A stretch of 64,000 nt of DNA from Rhodocyclaceae bacterium (GCA_020247545.1 JADCIX010000034.1:30201-94200); one strand, 5' to 3'. Shown: positions 52,140-62,031, counted from the stretch's first letter. Notes: a model not told the origin generated them from the sequence alone. Numbers and translations are program-made.

Positions 52140-52745
52140 CTACTTCACCAATGCAGGGCCGGCAAGCAGCCGTTCAATTTCCGACCGCAATTCAGTCGAC
52201 TCAGGCTCAACACGCGAACCGAACGACGCAACCGTCTTACCGTCTCGGCCAATCAGGTACTTGTGGAAATTCCACCTTGGCCGCTGCCCGGATGCTCTAG
52301 CCAGCGCTTCATGCAACGGATTAGCAGCGCCCTCAACCACTGAAGTTTTGGCCATCATTGGAAACTTTACCTTGTAGGTGCGCTCACAGAAGTCTGCAAC
52401 TTCGGCGTTCGAGCCGGGTTCTTGCTTGCCGAAATCATTGGCCGGAAAACCCACCACGACCAATCCGCGATCGCGATACTTGTCGGAAATCGCCTGCAAC
52501 CCTTCATACTGCTTCGTAAAACCGCAATAACTCGCTGTGTTTACAACGAGCACGACCTTGCCGGCATAGTCACACATGTTTTTGGCACCCCCTTGCAGGG
52601 TCTCAAACTGGTGGTTCAATAGCGGTGGACACCCTGTGGGCGAGCCGGGCGTCGTTGTCGCAAATACGGATCCAACCAAACTGGCCGCCGTTGCAACCGT
52701 GGCCGCCAAGACCGTTCTCATAAAATCAATTGTTGGTAGGTGCAT
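52140..52745 (-). CDS. Exported glutathione peroxidase-family protein
   Basis: This 201-residue thiol peroxidase has an N-terminal signal peptide ('LAATVATAASLVGSVFA'); an ATG at 52721 is an alternative start. The active-site block is 'NTASYCGFTKQYEGLQ', with Cys in place of selenocysteine. The family Gln/Trp/Asn residues are in 'GFPANDFGKQEPGSN' and 'RWNFHKYLIGRDG'. It should reduce hydroperoxides in the periplasm using thioredoxin-like donors. It is divergent from hemA, 308 bases away. Confidence 0.9.
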   Translation of the reverse strand: MHLPTIDFMRTVLAATVATAASLVGSVFATTTPGSPTGCPPLLNHQFETLQGGAKNMCDYAGKVVLVVNTASYCGFTKQYEGLQAISDKYRDRGLVVVGFPANDFGKQEPGSNAEVADFCERTYKVKFPMMAKTSVVEGAANPLHEALARASGQRPRWNFHKYLIGRDGKTVASFGSRVEPESTELRSEIERLLAGPALVK

Positions 52746-53053
52746 ATAAGCTCTTCCTTAAGTGGCTTGGGTTGGCAAAAGGTCAGTTTAGCGCCGTCCA
52801 ATGGTCGCCTCTCCCGATGGCTAGAAAGAATGGGCTTCCTGCTATAATTTTCAATTTGTAAACCATCTATTTTCCGCAGTGCCGTGCGCGGTTTCGCAGC
52901 CGCTTGCTCAAATACGCGGCGTCCGGGATTTCTCGTGGCGGATTGTATCGCGAACCATCATTTTGCATTCGCCCACATCTCAGGCGCATTGACTTTGTGC
53001 TTTGGGCTGTGTCTTCGACCAAGCGCTTTTTTCGATTTTAACTATTGCACTGA
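52746..53053 (+). promoter_or_regulatory. Divergent region upstream of hemA with a -10 box
   Basis: This 308-base gap separates the glutathione peroxidase gene from hemA. TATAAT at 52843-52848 is a perfect -10 hexamer on the plus strand; the matching -35 region is poor. Transcription from there would leave a leader of about 200 bases before hemA. No open frame or RNA gene was recognised in the leader. Confidence 0.45.
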
Positions 53054-54343
53054 ATGTCGCTCTACGTACTTGGTCTGAATCACCGCACCGCACCGGTCGA
53101 TATTCGCGAAAGGGTTGCATTTCCGAACGACCGCCAGCGCCCCGCGCTTGAGGAATTAGTCCGGGCCACTCTCGCCGCCGAGGCAGCATTGGTGTCGACA
53201 TGCAATCGGACCGAACTCTATTTACGCGGCAGCGAGGCAGTCCTAAATCGGGCCGCGATATGGCTACAGTCGGAACCCAACGCCGTAGGTCTTGATCTAG
53301 ATCCACATCTCTACAGACTTCAAGATGAAGACGCAGCGCGCCACGCCTTCCGCGTCGCAGCAGGCCTGGACTCAATGGTGCTCGGCGAGCCGCAGATCCT
53401 CGGCCAGATTCGACATTCGGTAAAGGTGGCGGCTGAAGCAGGAACCCTCGGCGGGCCGCTTGATCGACTGTTTCAGGATACGTTTCAAGCGGCCAAACAC
53501 ATCCGCACCGACACTGAGATTGGCGCGACATCGGTGAGCATGGCAGCCGCCGCCCTAAAACTAGCGCAACAGCTATTCGGCGACATACGCGAGGTAAAGC
53601 TGCTGCTCATCGGTGTGGGCGAAATGATCAGCCTCGCCGCAACGCACTTCAGCGCACAGTCGCCCAAAGTCATCGTGGTCGCTAATCGTACCGTATCCCG
53701 GGCAAAGACGGTCGCGGCGGAATTTGACACCCCAGACTCCCGAGCAACGGCAATTTCACTAAGTGAAGTGCCGGATCGCATACATGAATTCGACGCCGTG
53801 ATCACCTCCACCGCCTCAAGCCTGCCAATCATCGGCAAGGGCATGATCGAAAACGCCCTCCGGCTGCGAAAGCGCAAGCCGATGTTTCTTGTGGACCTTG
53901 CGGTTCCGCGCGACATTGAAGCCGCAGTAGGCGAGATGGAGGACGTCTATCTCTACACGCTCGATAGCCTCGGCAAGGTGATACAGCAGAATATGGCGGC
54001 ACGGGAAGCCGCATTGGTGGCGGCGGAAAAAATCGTTGATACGCACGTTAAGCAGTACCAACAGTGGGTCACAGGGCGCAGCGCGGTGCCGGTTATCCAA
54101 CAGCTGCGTAGCCGTGCCGATCACTACCGGAGCGTCGAATTAGAGCGAGCACAAAAAATGCTCACGCGCGGTGAAAATCCGCAAATTGTGCTCGAACTAC
54201 TGGCACAAGCGCTTACCAACAAATTTCTTCACCACCCAATGACCGCGCTCAAACGCGTTTCTAGCGATGAACGCACCGCACTTACAGCCGCGCTGGAACA
54301 ACTTTATCCGGCACCTGCCGCTGACCAAACCGAAGAGCCATGA
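53054..54343 (+). CDS. hemA: Glutamyl-tRNA reductase
   Basis: This 429-residue enzyme reduces glutamyl-tRNA to glutamate-1-semialdehyde, the first step of the C5 pathway to haem. The N-terminus '[18 protein letters not shown]' and the catalytic Cys in '[13 protein letters not shown]' are conserved. '[17 protein letters not shown]' and the NADPH domain '[16 protein letters not shown]' follow, then a C-terminal dimerisation helix. The stop overlaps prfA by 4 bases. Haem supply fits the large oxidase operon nearby. Confidence 0.97.
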   Translation: MSLYVLGLNHRTAPVDIRERVAFPNDRQRPALEELVRATLAAEAALVSTCNRTELYLRGSEAVLNRAAIWLQSEPNAVGLDLDPHLYRLQDEDAARHAFRVAAGLDSMVLGEPQILGQIRHSVKVAAEAGTLGGPLDRLFQDTFQAAKHIRTDTEIGATSVSMAAAALKLAQQLFGDIREVKLLLIGVGEMISLAATHFSAQSPKVIVVANRTVSRAKTVAAEFDTPDSRATAISLSEVPDRIHEFDAVITSTASSLPIIGKGMIENALRLRKRKPMFLVDLAVPRDIEAAVGEMEDVYLYTLDSLGKVIQQNMAAREAALVAAEKIVDTHVKQYQQWVTGRSAVPVIQQLRSRADHYRSVELERAQKMLTRGENPQIVLELLAQALTNKFLHHPMTALKRVSSDERTALTAALEQLYPAPAADQTEEP

Positions 54344-55425
54344 AAGCCTCCATTCAACACAAGCTGCAGTCGCTGTCAGACCGCCTATTGGAGCTAGACC
54401 GGCAACTTGAGGATCCCAACGTCGTCGCCAGTATGGACAACTACCGCAGGATTACAAAGGAACACGCTGAGATTTCGCCTGTCGTCGCGCTCTACAGCGA
54501 TTACGGCAAGTCCGAAGCCGATGTCGCCGCCGCGCTTGATATGGCAAAGGACCCGGAGATGCGCGATTTTGCCGATGAGGAAATCAAAGCCAGCCGTGCG
54601 CGCCTCGAAGAAATTGAAATTGCGTTGCAGAAGGCCTTGTTGCCGAAGGACCCCAACGATGAGAAAAACATCTTTATCGAGGTTCGAGGTGGCACCGGCG
54701 GTGACGAATCAGCGCTGTTTGCGGGAGACTTGTTTCGGATGTACACGCGTTACGCCGAGCGTCAGGGGTGGCAGGTTGAAATCATTTCCGAATCCCACGG
54801 GGAAGTGGGTGGTTACAAGGAAGTCATCGCGCGAATCGTTGGCCAAGGCGCGTATTCGCGCCTGAAATTCGAATCTGGCGGGCACCGCGTCCAGCGAGTC
54901 CCTGCCACAGAGACGCAGGGTCGTATTCACACCTCTGCCGCAACAGTGGCGATCATGGCTGAAGCAGACGATGCCTCAGACGTTGTCATCAATCCGTCGG
55001 ATGTGCGTGTTGATACATTCAGAGCATCCGGCGCTGGCGGCCAGCACATCAACAAGACGGATTCCGCGGTTCGCCTCACCCACCTGCCCACAGGCATCGT
55101 CGTCGAGTGTCAAGACGGACGCTCTCAGCACAAAAACAAGGAGCAGGCGTTTCGCGTGCTGGCCGCACGTATCAAGGACAAACAAACGCGGGAACAACAA
55201 GCCAAGGAGGCTGCCGAGCGTAAATCCTTGATCGGCTCGGGTGATCGATCAGAACGTATCCGCACCTACAATTTCCCACAGGGACGAGTCACCGATCACC
55301 GCATCAACCTCACCTTGTACAAGATTGACTTCATCATGGATGGTGACCTCACGGATCTCACCAACGCCTTGATCGCCGAACACCAGGCCGAACAACTCGC
55401 CTCGCTGAGTGAGGGCGCGCAGTAA
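54340..55425 (+). CDS. prfA: Peptide chain release factor 1
   Basis: This 361-residue RF1 recognises UAA and UAG. The peptidyl-hydrolysis GGQ motif is in '[21 protein letters not shown]'. The codon-recognition region is '[14 protein letters not shown]'; the P-x-T tripeptide lies in '[12 protein letters not shown]'. The coiled N-terminal domain '[18 protein letters not shown]' is normal. It overlaps hemA by ATGA and precedes its own methylase gene prmC, the conserved hemA-prfA-prmC operon. Confidence 0.98.
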   Translation: MKASIQHKLQSLSDRLLELDRQLEDPNVVASMDNYRRITKEHAEISPVVALYSDYGKSEADVAAALDMAKDPEMRDFADEEIKASRARLEEIEIALQKALLPKDPNDEKNIFIEVRGGTGGDESALFAGDLFRMYTRYAERQGWQVEIISESHGEVGGYKEVIARIVGQGAYSRLKFESGGHRVQRVPATETQGRIHTSAATVAIMAEADDASDVVINPSDVRVDTFRASGAGGQHINKTDSAVRLTHLPTGIVVECQDGRSQHKNKEQAFRVLAARIKDKQTREQQAKEAAERKSLIGSGDRSERIRTYNFPQGRVTDHRINLTLYKIDFIMDGDLTDLTNALIAEHQAEQLASLSEGAQ

Positions 55426-55452
55426 CGCGCCCGGTTGGAACGGTTCGCAACA

Positions 55453-56325
55453 ATGCATGGCGATAGCGTTGGCGAGGTTCTGGCGATAGCGCAACGCGTG
55501 ATCGATCGACTCGATGCGCAATACATGCTTAGCCACTTGCTGGGAATCTCAAGGGCATCCTTGATCGCGCACCCCGACCGTATTCTCAGCTCAACGGAAG
55601 CCGCCAACTTTCTCGACTGGATTAACCAGCGCGCCGATGGAAAGCCCGTCGCACAGCTCTTAGGGGTGCGGGAATTTTATGGCCGGGTGTTTGGTGTTGA
55701 TCAACATGTATTGATCCCCCGAGCTGAGACAGAAATACTGGTCGAACAAGCGCTGGCGCGCATTTTCGAGCAAAAAAGGCGGGATTTGCCCGCCGAATAT
55801 GGACTTTCAATTCTTGATCTCGGCACAGGTAGCGGCGCAGTCGCCATCACACTCAAGCTCGAAGTACCGGATGCTACTGTCACTGGTGTGGATGTATCCG
55901 CGGCCGCCTTGCGTCGCGCGCGCGCCAATGCAGCCACGCTAAACGCGGCGGTCACGTTTGTTGAGGGTAGCTGGTATTCGCCACTCGCCGACCAGCGGGC
56001 GCATCTGATTGTTGCCAACCCGCCATACGTGCGCCGCGGCGATCCACACCTGGCGCAGGGCGATTTGCGGTTTGAACCAATCATGGCCTTAACCGACCAA
56101 AGTGACGACGGACTGGCATCGATCCGCACAATTGTTGCGGGTGCCAGTCAGCACTTGATGCCAAATGGGTGGTTGTTGATTGAACACGGCTACGACCAGG
56201 CGCTATTCGTGCGTGACCTCATGACGAGCGCTGGATTGGTTGATGTTGAAAGTACGCGCGATCTTTCAGCTATAGAACGCGTAACAGCAGGGCGTCGCAA
56301 AGATAACGTGTCGAAACCCCTATAA
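55453..56325 (+). CDS. prmC: Release factor glutamine methyltransferase
   Basis: The start at ATG 55453 gives 290 residues; a TTG 18 bases upstream is also in frame. PrmC methylates the Gln of the GGQ motif in release factors. The N-terminal helical domain has 'LDAQYMLSHLLGISRASLIAH'. 'VLIPRAETEILVEQAL' and SAM motif I 'ILDLGTGSGAVAITLKLE' follow, with the catalytic 'VANPPYVRRGD' (NPPY). It is 27 bases after prfA, its substrate's gene. Confidence 0.96.
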   Translation: MHGDSVGEVLAIAQRVIDRLDAQYMLSHLLGISRASLIAHPDRILSSTEAANFLDWINQRADGKPVAQLLGVREFYGRVFGVDQHVLIPRAETEILVEQALARIFEQKRRDLPAEYGLSILDLGTGSGAVAITLKLEVPDATVTGVDVSAAALRRARANAATLNAAVTFVEGSWYSPLADQRAHLIVANPPYVRRGDPHLAQGDLRFEPIMALTDQSDDGLASIRTIVAGASQHLMPNGWLLIEHGYDQALFVRDLMTSAGLVDVESTRDLSAIERVTAGRRKDNVSKPL

Positions 56326-56353
56326 TTTATTGAATCTTTCCGAAGGAATCCCC

Positions 56354-56668
56354 ATGAGTACACAAGACAAAATCCGCGAAACAGTCACCAGTCACCCAGT
56401 CGTCCTCTACATGAAGGGATCCCCACAGTTCCCCATGTGCGGTTTTTCCGCAAGTGCGGTGCAGATTCTGAAGGCGAACGGCGTGGAAAAACCCTTCACA
56501 GTCGACGTATTGCAAGATGAAGAGATTCGTCAGGGCATTAAGGAATACGCCAATTGGCCGACCATCCCGCAGTTATACGTGAGTGGTGAATTCATTGGTG
56601 GTGCCGATATCCTGCGCGAAATGCACCAGTCAGGTGAGCTGAGAGGTTTGTTAGACACTGCCAAGTAG
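56354..56668 (+). CDS. grxD: Monothiol glutaredoxin, Grx4 type
   Basis: The ATG at 56354 follows GAAGGAATCC; an upstream in-frame start adds eight residues. The 104-residue protein has the CGFS active site in 'FPMCGFSASAVQIL', 'VDVLQDEEIRQGIKEYANWPTIPQLYV' split over two blocks, and 'GEFIGGADILREMHQSGEL'. Grx4-type proteins bind [2Fe-2S] clusters with glutathione and transfer them. It ends the hemA-prfA-prmC-grxD unit. Confidence 0.96.
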   Translation: MSTQDKIRETVTSHPVVLYMKGSPQFPMCGFSASAVQILKANGVEKPFTVDVLQDEEIRQGIKEYANWPTIPQLYVSGEFIGGADILREMHQSGELRGLLDTAK

Positions 56669-56711
56669 TACTGCCGCCTAGAGGCAGAGGCGTGCGCGTC
56701 GACGGTATCCT

Positions 56712-57485
56712 TTGACTGAAATCCAAATCTGGGAGTTGGCAGCCATCTTTGTGGTGGTGGCGATGTTTTACTCTTCTGTTGGTCACGCTGGTGCCTCGGG
56801 TTACCTTGCTGCGATGGCGATTGTGGGTGTTGCGCCGGAACTGATGCGCCCCACTGCGCTGACCCTCAACATTGTGATCGCCGCCTTCACCACTTGGCGG
56901 TTTCGCGGTGCGCGATTTTTCGACGCAAAAATTGTCGGCGCATTTCTTGCCGGTTCTGTGCCGCTTGCCTTCATCGGCGGTGGTATCAAGTTGCCATCCG
57001 AGATATATAAGCTACTGGTAGGCGTCGTATTGCTTTGCTCGGCAACGTACTTGGTTTGGCGCAGTTACTCGAAGAGATGGCAATCCGATCCAGCTGCGGA
57101 AACCCCCGTGACGGTGCCGATATTCATTGCGCCGTTTATCGGCGCGGCGGTGGGGCTGCTTTCGGGTCTTACCGGAACCGGCGGCGGCATCTTTTTGTCG
57201 CCAATTATTTTGCTGATGGCTTGGGCCGGGCCAAAGGCAACTGCGGGTATCGCCGCCCCCTTCATCATGGTTAACTCAATCGGGGGACTAAGCGGCGGCC
57301 TTTACAAAGGATCGTTTGCCTTGGCGACCATACCCAACGCGGTTGTGCCTCTGTGTGCCGCTGCGCTGGTTGGCGCAGTTTTGGGCACATGGCTTGGGCT
57401 GTACAAACTTTCCAACCGGCTGCTGATTCTTACGCTGGCCTTCGTGATGCTGATTGCCTCGGGCAAGTTACTTGGCCTGACCTAG
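56712..57485 (+). CDS. TSUP (TauE/SafE) family permease
   Basis: This 257-residue membrane protein of the sulfite/anion exporter TSUP family starts at TTG. The two TSUP half-domains are visible: 'YSSVGHAGASGYLAAMAIVG' and 'GLLSGLTGTGGGIFLSPIILLM', each with Gly-rich turns. Members move organosulfonates, sulfite or other anions. Located between grxD and tupB, it may handle a sulfur anion or an oxyanion related to tungstate, but this is speculative. The predicted topology is eight TM helices. Confidence 0.88.
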   Translation: MTEIQIWELAAIFVVVAMFYSSVGHAGASGYLAAMAIVGVAPELMRPTALTLNIVIAAFTTWRFRGARFFDAKIVGAFLAGSVPLAFIGGGIKLPSEIYKLLVGVVLLCSATYLVWRSYSKRWQSDPAAETPVTVPIFIAPFIGAAVGLLSGLTGTGGGIFLSPIILLMAWAGPKATAGIAAPFIMVNSIGGLSGGLYKGSFALATIPNAVVPLCAAALVGAVLGTWLGLYKLSNRLLILTLAFVMLIASGKLLGLT

Positions 57486-57627
57486 AACGCACTCGGCTCG
57501 CAGTTTGTTTTGCCCGGGCTTCTGATATCGCGGCGGCCCGCCCAAAGGCCGAACACCGTAGAGCAGAACGTGATCCGCTAGAATTGCAGATTCCTGCATT
57601 CTCTTGCAAATTACTGCGAACCACTGC

Positions 57628-58332
57628 GTGAATAGCCTAACCGACGCGTTTTTTGGCGCGTTCCAACTTATCCTCCGAGCAGATCCAACCCTGCTGTCGA
57701 TCATCGGGCTGTCGTTGCAGGTAAGTGTGACCGCCGTCGCGATCGCCAGCATACTCGGCTTGGCGCTCGGCTCTCTCGTCGCTGTCAGCCGGTTTCCCGG
57801 CCGTGGTTTGGTCATCGCGGTACTTAACGCCACAATGGGACTGCCACCGGTGGTGATCGGGCTGTTGGTTTATCTGCTGCTATCCCGCGCCGGCCCGCTC
57901 GGCGCCTACGGCCTACTGTTTACGCCGACCGCGATGGTGATCGCACAAGTTATTTTGATCACGCCCATCATCGCCGCCCTTTCGCGCCAGACCATTGAAG
58001 ATGCATGGCGCGAGTACCGGGAGCAGTTGGCCTCACTCGGCGTGAGGGGTGCGTCGGCCGCCCGAACTCTCCTTTGGGACTCGCGATTTTCGCTAGTGAC
58101 CATCACTCTCGCCGGACTTGGCCGGGCCTGTGCTGAAGTGGGTGCCGTCATGATCGTCGGCGGCAATATCGATGGCGTAACACGGGTTATGACGACCGCG
58201 ATCGCTCTTGAAACCACCAAAGGCGACCTGCCTCTCGCCCTATCGTTGGGCATCGTCCTGGTATTGATTGTTTTGGCGATCAACATCTTGGCGCAGTCAC
58301 TAAAGTCGTTCGCCGAGCGCCGTTATGGTTGA
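57628..58332 (+). CDS. tupB: Tungstate ABC transporter permease TupB
   Basis: The GTG at 57628 is used (234 residues); a TTG 24 bases upstream is also in frame. The permease is of the type I importer fold with about five TM helices. 'GLPPVVIGLLVYLLLSRAGPLG' and 'REQLASLGVRGASAARTLLW' lie around the EAA-like coupling loop, with 'GLGRACAEVGAVMIVGGNI' conserved in TupB proteins. It is the first gene of tupBCA; the ATPase gene starts 8 bases before its stop. Confidence 0.9.
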   Translation: MNSLTDAFFGAFQLILRADPTLLSIIGLSLQVSVTAVAIASILGLALGSLVAVSRFPGRGLVIAVLNATMGLPPVVIGLLVYLLLSRAGPLGAYGLLFTPTAMVIAQVILITPIIAALSRQTIEDAWREYREQLASLGVRGASAARTLLWDSRFSLVTITLAGLGRACAEVGAVMIVGGNIDGVTRVMTTAIALETTKGDLPLALSLGIVLVLIVLAINILAQSLKSFAERRYG

Positions 58333-59077
58333 TCTCGCAAAAATGACCGCGAATCTGCTGCCGGTCGCGTTGCGCGGCGTCAGTGTTGTCGCAAACCAAA
58401 AACCCATACTGCGTGATATCGATTTAGAGATCATTCGCGGTACGCGCACCGTCATCTTGGGTCCCAACGGCGCGGGCAAGAGTACATTGTTGCGGGTGCT
58501 GCATGGGCTGGTGACGCCGTCGTCCGGCACCGCCCTCAACGTCACGAGCCAGCCACTCACTGATGTTCAGCTACGCGCTTACGACGCGATGTTATTCCAG
58601 CGCCCGGTCATGTTACGGACAAGTGCATTTAATAACGTGCTGTACGCCGCGCAACACGTGTCGCACACAAACCGTAATGACGACGGCGAGCAACAGGCGG
58701 TGTGGGAGGCACTAAGAGCCGTCGGCCTGGAAGGAATTGCCAACCGCCCGGCGCGGGTGCTGTCCGGTGGCGAGCAGCAGCGTATCGCGTTTGCGCGGGC
58801 ACTCGTCCGCCAACCAGAGGTGCTTTATCTGGATGAACCGACCGCAAGTCTGGACCCGCGCTCCGCGCGACAAATTGAAGATTGCATCCAGCGCGCCGCT
58901 TCATCCGGCGTGACCATCGTCATGACCACCCACAACCTTGCACTTGCCAAGCGGATCGCAGAAAGCATCGTCTTTCTGCACGAGGGGCGGATAACGGAAA
59001 CAACACTCGCGAGCCAATTTTTTTTACAACCTGAATCGACCGAAGGTCGAAATTTTCTTGAAGGAGAAGCGATATGA
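58325..59077 (+). CDS. tupC: Tungstate ABC transporter ATPase TupC
   Basis: This 250-residue ABC ATPase has Walker A 'LGPNGAGKSTLLRVLHGL', Q-loop 'AMLFQRPVML', signature 'LSGGEQQRIAFARAL', Walker B 'LYLDEPTASLDP' and switch 'MTTHNLALA'. It lies between the permease and the binding protein genes, overlapping both (8 and 4 bases), so the three subunits are coupled. The substrate call comes from the binding protein TupA. Confidence 0.92.
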   Translation: MVDLAKMTANLLPVALRGVSVVANQKPILRDIDLEIIRGTRTVILGPNGAGKSTLLRVLHGLVTPSSGTALNVTSQPLTDVQLRAYDAMLFQRPVMLRTSAFNNVLYAAQHVSHTNRNDDGEQQAVWEALRAVGLEGIANRPARVLSGGEQQRIAFARALVRQPEVLYLDEPTASLDPRSARQIEDCIQRAASSGVTIVMTTHNLALAKRIAESIVFLHEGRITETTLASQFFLQPESTEGRNFLEGEAI

Positions 59078-59922
59078 CAAAACAATTGAGACTGCAGGCT
59101 TTGGGCGTCGTTGGCGCATGTCTGGCCACAATCGGCATCAACGCAGCGAACGCGCAAGAGCGATTCATAACCGTAGCATCGACGACCTCGACAGAACAAT
59201 CCGGCCTGTTTGGCCATTTGCTGCCGATATTCAAAAAGGATACGGGCATTGATGTCCGCGTTGTTGCGCTCGGCACCGGGCAGGCGCTCGACACGGGTCG
59301 CCGTGGCGATGCTGACGTCGTATTTGTCCACGATAAGGTTGCGGAAGAAAAATTTATCGCTGAGGGGTTTGGCGTTGAACGTATCGAAGTCATGTACAAC
59401 GACTTTGTGCTTGTCGGGCCGAAAGTAGATCCGGCAAAGGCAAACGGGCGCGACATTTCCGTCGGACTCAAGCGGGTTGCCGACAGCAAGGCTGCGTTCG
59501 TCTCGCGCGGCGACAAGAGTGGCACCCACGCGGCTGAGTTGCGATACTGGAAAGCGGCCGGCGTTGATCTCGACGCAACCAAAGGCGCTTGGTACCGCGA
59601 AACAGGCTCAGGCATGGGGCCGGCATTGAATACCGCTTCCGCCATGAACGCGTACATCCTCACCGATCGCGGCACTTGGCTGTCATTTAAGAACCGCGGT
59701 GAGCTCGCAATTCAGGTTGAAGGCGATGCCAAACTGTTTAACCAATACGGCGTGATGCTGGTAAACCCGGCAAAACATGCCCACGTCAAAAAAGATCTGG
59801 GCCAACGCTTCATTGACTGGGTTGTTTCGCCTGCTGGGCAAAAAGCAATCGCCGATTACAAGATCGGCGGAGAACAGCTGTTTTTCCCGAACGCAAAGCC
59901 GCCGATGAAGAAGGCCGCTTAA
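59074..59922 (+). CDS. tupA: Tungstate-binding periplasmic protein TupA
   Basis: This 282-residue binding protein has a signal peptide ending near 'NAANAQE'. The tungstate-binding signature 'VASTTSTEQSGLFGHLLPIF' has the T-T-S-T motif of TupA. Other conserved blocks are 'VVALGTGQALDTGRRGDADV' and 'MYNDFVLVGPK', then 'SRGDKSGTHAAELRYW'. TupA binds tungstate with very high affinity and selects against molybdate. It closes the tupBCA operon. Confidence 0.95.
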   Translation: MTKQLRLQALGVVGACLATIGINAANAQERFITVASTTSTEQSGLFGHLLPIFKKDTGIDVRVVALGTGQALDTGRRGDADVVFVHDKVAEEKFIAEGFGVERIEVMYNDFVLVGPKVDPAKANGRDISVGLKRVADSKAAFVSRGDKSGTHAAELRYWKAAGVDLDATKGAWYRETGSGMGPALNTASAMNAYILTDRGTWLSFKNRGELAIQVEGDAKLFNQYGVMLVNPAKHAHVKKDLGQRFIDWVVSPAGQKAIADYKIGGEQLFFPNAKPPMKKAA

Positions 59923-59938
59923 AGGACTGCCGTGTCGG

Positions 59939-60856
59939 CTAGCTGTTAAACACGACCTGACCTCTTTTGGTCAGGTCGTAGCCGGCAAGTGAAGCGGCGT
60001 GACGCGCAAAGCCCTCTCCCATAATGCACGCAAACAGCAGTTGCACGTCCGCCGAAAAATACTCGCGCCGCGGCATCACGAGGTCAAACCGTTCAACCTT
60101 GAGAGGAATGAATCCGAGGCCAAAGTTGCGCGCGGCCGATTCGATGGCGAGCCCCGCATCGGCCGCCCCTTCCCGCACCGCCAGCGCCAAATCAGTCTCC
60201 GTTAACGCAACTGCATCCAACGTCGTGAACTGGTCCTGCGCGTACCCCGATTGTTCGCGCAAAGCGTCCCACAGTTCGCGGCTCCCCGCGCCGGATTGTC
60301 GCAGAGCAACGCGGGCATTTGCGGCAACAAGGTCACCGATCGATGCAATTTGCAACGGGTTGCCAGGTGCTACCACCAAGCCCTGTTGGCGCTCTGCCAT
60401 GGTGATCGCCACCCATTCACCCAAGGGGGCGGCGGCCAACGCAGCCACGTTGAAATCATCTGTCGCCGCATCGTATAGATGGATGCCGGCAATCACCGCT
60501 TCGGCCGCGTACAAACGATCCAGCCCACTGCGACTGCCGCCGGATAACATCGCCATATTGCAACCGGATTCACGGACCGCCCATTCGAGCAACGGATCGT
60601 GGCTTCCCGCAACAATCCGACTCAGGTTTGGCGTCGCGCGTCCCAGACCGGCCGCTTCGGTATTTTGGTCAATCCACAAATCCACCAGCCGCTTCGGGAA
60701 TAACCACTTCCCGGTGACACGCGAGCACGGTATCTTCTTTTGTTTCACCATGTCATACACGGTGCGTTCACCGATGCGCAGGTACGCCGCAACCTCCTTG
60801 AGTTCCATGAGGTCTGGGACAGCGGTGCGATCGGGACTGGATGGTTTGTGTTTCAT
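59939..60856 (-). CDS. One-component regulator: HTH domain fused to a binding-protein-like domain
   Basis: The ATG at 60856 gives 305 residues; the frame is open far upstream but without family sequence. An excisionase-type HTH (about residues 15-65) reads 'DLMELKEVAAYLRIGERTVY' and 'RVTGKWLFPKRLVDLWI'. The rest is a PBP-like domain with 'SHDPLLEWAVRESG', 'GLVVAPGNPLQI' and 'LRQSGAGSRELWDALR'. Such proteins sit by molybdate or tungstate importers and probably sense the anion. It converges on tupA and is divergent from the second importer's binding-protein gene. Confidence 0.85.
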   Translation of the reverse strand: MKHKPSSPDRTAVPDLMELKEVAAYLRIGERTVYDMVKQKKIPCSRVTGKWLFPKRLVDLWIDQNTEAAGLGRATPNLSRIVAGSHDPLLEWAVRESGCNMAMLSGGSRSGLDRLYAAEAVIAGIHLYDAATDDFNVAALAAAPLGEWVAITMAERQQGLVVAPGNPLQIASIGDLVAANARVALRQSGAGSRELWDALREQSGYAQDQFTTLDAVALTETDLALAVREGAADAGLAIESAARNFGLGFIPLKVERFDLVMPRREYFSADVQLLFACIMGEGFARHAASLAGYDLTKRGQVVFNS

Positions 60857-60863
60857 GCGCACA

Positions 60864-60880
60864 TTTTTGCATGGCAAATA
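60864..60880. promoter_or_regulatory. Candidate operator between the regulator and the second importer
   Basis: The 46-base gap between two divergent starts holds an inverted repeat, TTTGC at 60866-60870 and GCAAA at 60874-60878 around ATG. A few flanking bases extend it. A site in so small a gap would affect both genes. The related word TTGCAAAT occurs upstream of tupB near 57604. Confidence 0.45.
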
Positions 60881-60902
60881 CGAATAGAAAATCGGAGGCA
60901 AT

Positions 60903-61985
60903 ATGATTTTTTGCAAACCCCAAAGCCGGTGGCATCGTTTCGCAGTCGTCCCCCTTGTGATGGTGCTTTTCTGGTGCGCCGCACCGACCACCGTGGGTGC
61001 ACAAACGTTCGTCGATGACGCCGGGCGGAGGATCGAACTGCCACGCAAGATAGAACGCGTGTACGCCGCCGGGCCACCCGCCTCGGTGTTGGTGATGGCG
61101 ATTGCGCCGGAAAAACTGATTGGCTGGACACGCGCGATGAAGCCGGATGAAGCGCCGTTCTTGCCGCCACAGTTGGTCAAACTGCCCGAATTGGGAAGAC
61201 TTACCGGTCGTGGCAACACGGCGAATGTAGAAGTGGTGTTGAAGGCTAAACCCGACATCATCATCGACATCGGCTCGGTCAATGCCAACTTCGCCTCACT
61301 CGCGGATCGTGTTACCCAAGAAACCAAAATCCCCTACATCCTGCTCGACGGCAAACTCGATACGCTGCCACAGCAAATCGAAAAGGTTGCGCGCATCTTG
61401 GGAGAGACCAATCGCGCCAAACCACTGCTTGATTACGTCAACGCGACCTTCGCCGACCTAAAAGCGCGTATCGCCACGATCCCAATCGACAAGCGCCCGG
61501 AAGCCTACTACGCGCGCGGCAACAACGGTCTCACGACCGGTCTGCCGGGCTCGATCAATGTCGAGATGCTGGAGTTTTTGGGGGCTAAGAATGTTTCCGG
61601 CGCGGGCGCAAGCAGCGCGGGTGTCGCCAATCTCGCACAAGTTGGCTTTGAACAAGTTGTCTTGTGGAATCCCAATTTCATTGTCACCAACGACCCGGTT
61701 TTCTACCGCGACGTGTGGAAGCGAGACGAGTGGCAAACCATTCGTGCGGTGCGCAATAAACGTGTGTTCCTCTCGCCCAACCTCCCATTCGGCTGGTTCG
61801 ACTTTCCGCCGGGGGCCAATCGATTGATCGGGCTAAAGTGGCTGGCAAATTTGTTGTACCCCGAGACCTTCAAATTTGACCTCACCAAAGAGATCGAAAT
61901 CGTCTACAGCCTCCTGTACCAGCAAAAGCCGACTCGCGAACAAATTGCAAAGATTCTTGGCGAGCCCGGCGTGCTGCCAAAATAG
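60903..61985 (+). CDS. Type II ABC importer binding protein (FecB/BtuF fold), possible oxyanion ligand
   Basis: This 360-residue exported protein of the periplasmic-binding-protein_2 (FecB/BtuF/MolA-like) class has a signal peptide near 'VMVLFWCAAPTTVGAQ'. It opens 'TFVDDAGRRIELPRKIERVYA', then 'PDIIIDIGSVNANFASLAD' and 'YILLDGKLDTLPQQIEKVARILG'. 'NIEVEML'-type block 'SINVEMLEFLGAKNV' and 'PNLPFGWFDFPPGANR' follow. The homologous fold binds ferric siderophores, cobalamin or, in MolA, molybdate/tungstate. The tup neighbours and the shared regulator favour an oxyanion. The ATG has GGAGG at 60894. Confidence 0.85.
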   Translation: MIFCKPQSRWHRFAVVPLVMVLFWCAAPTTVGAQTFVDDAGRRIELPRKIERVYAAGPPASVLVMAIAPEKLIGWTRAMKPDEAPFLPPQLVKLPELGRLTGRGNTANVEVVLKAKPDIIIDIGSVNANFASLADRVTQETKIPYILLDGKLDTLPQQIEKVARILGETNRAKPLLDYVNATFADLKARIATIPIDKRPEAYYARGNNGLTTGLPGSINVEMLEFLGAKNVSGAGASSAGVANLAQVGFEQVVLWNPNFIVTNDPVFYRDVWKRDEWQTIRAVRNKRVFLSPNLPFGWFDFPPGANRLIGLKWLANLLYPETFKFDLTKEIEIVYSLLYQQKPTREQIAKILGEPGVLPK

Positions 61986-62031
61986 TGCAACTCTGATCCT
62001 TTGGTTCATAACGCAATTTCCAACCCGACCC

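Noticed and set aside
59952..59979. Strong hairpin ACGACCTGACC/GGTCAGGTCGT between tupA and the regulator
   Set aside because: It lies inside the coding end of the regulator and has no following T-run on the tupA strand, so it was not called as a terminator, although it may slow transcription.
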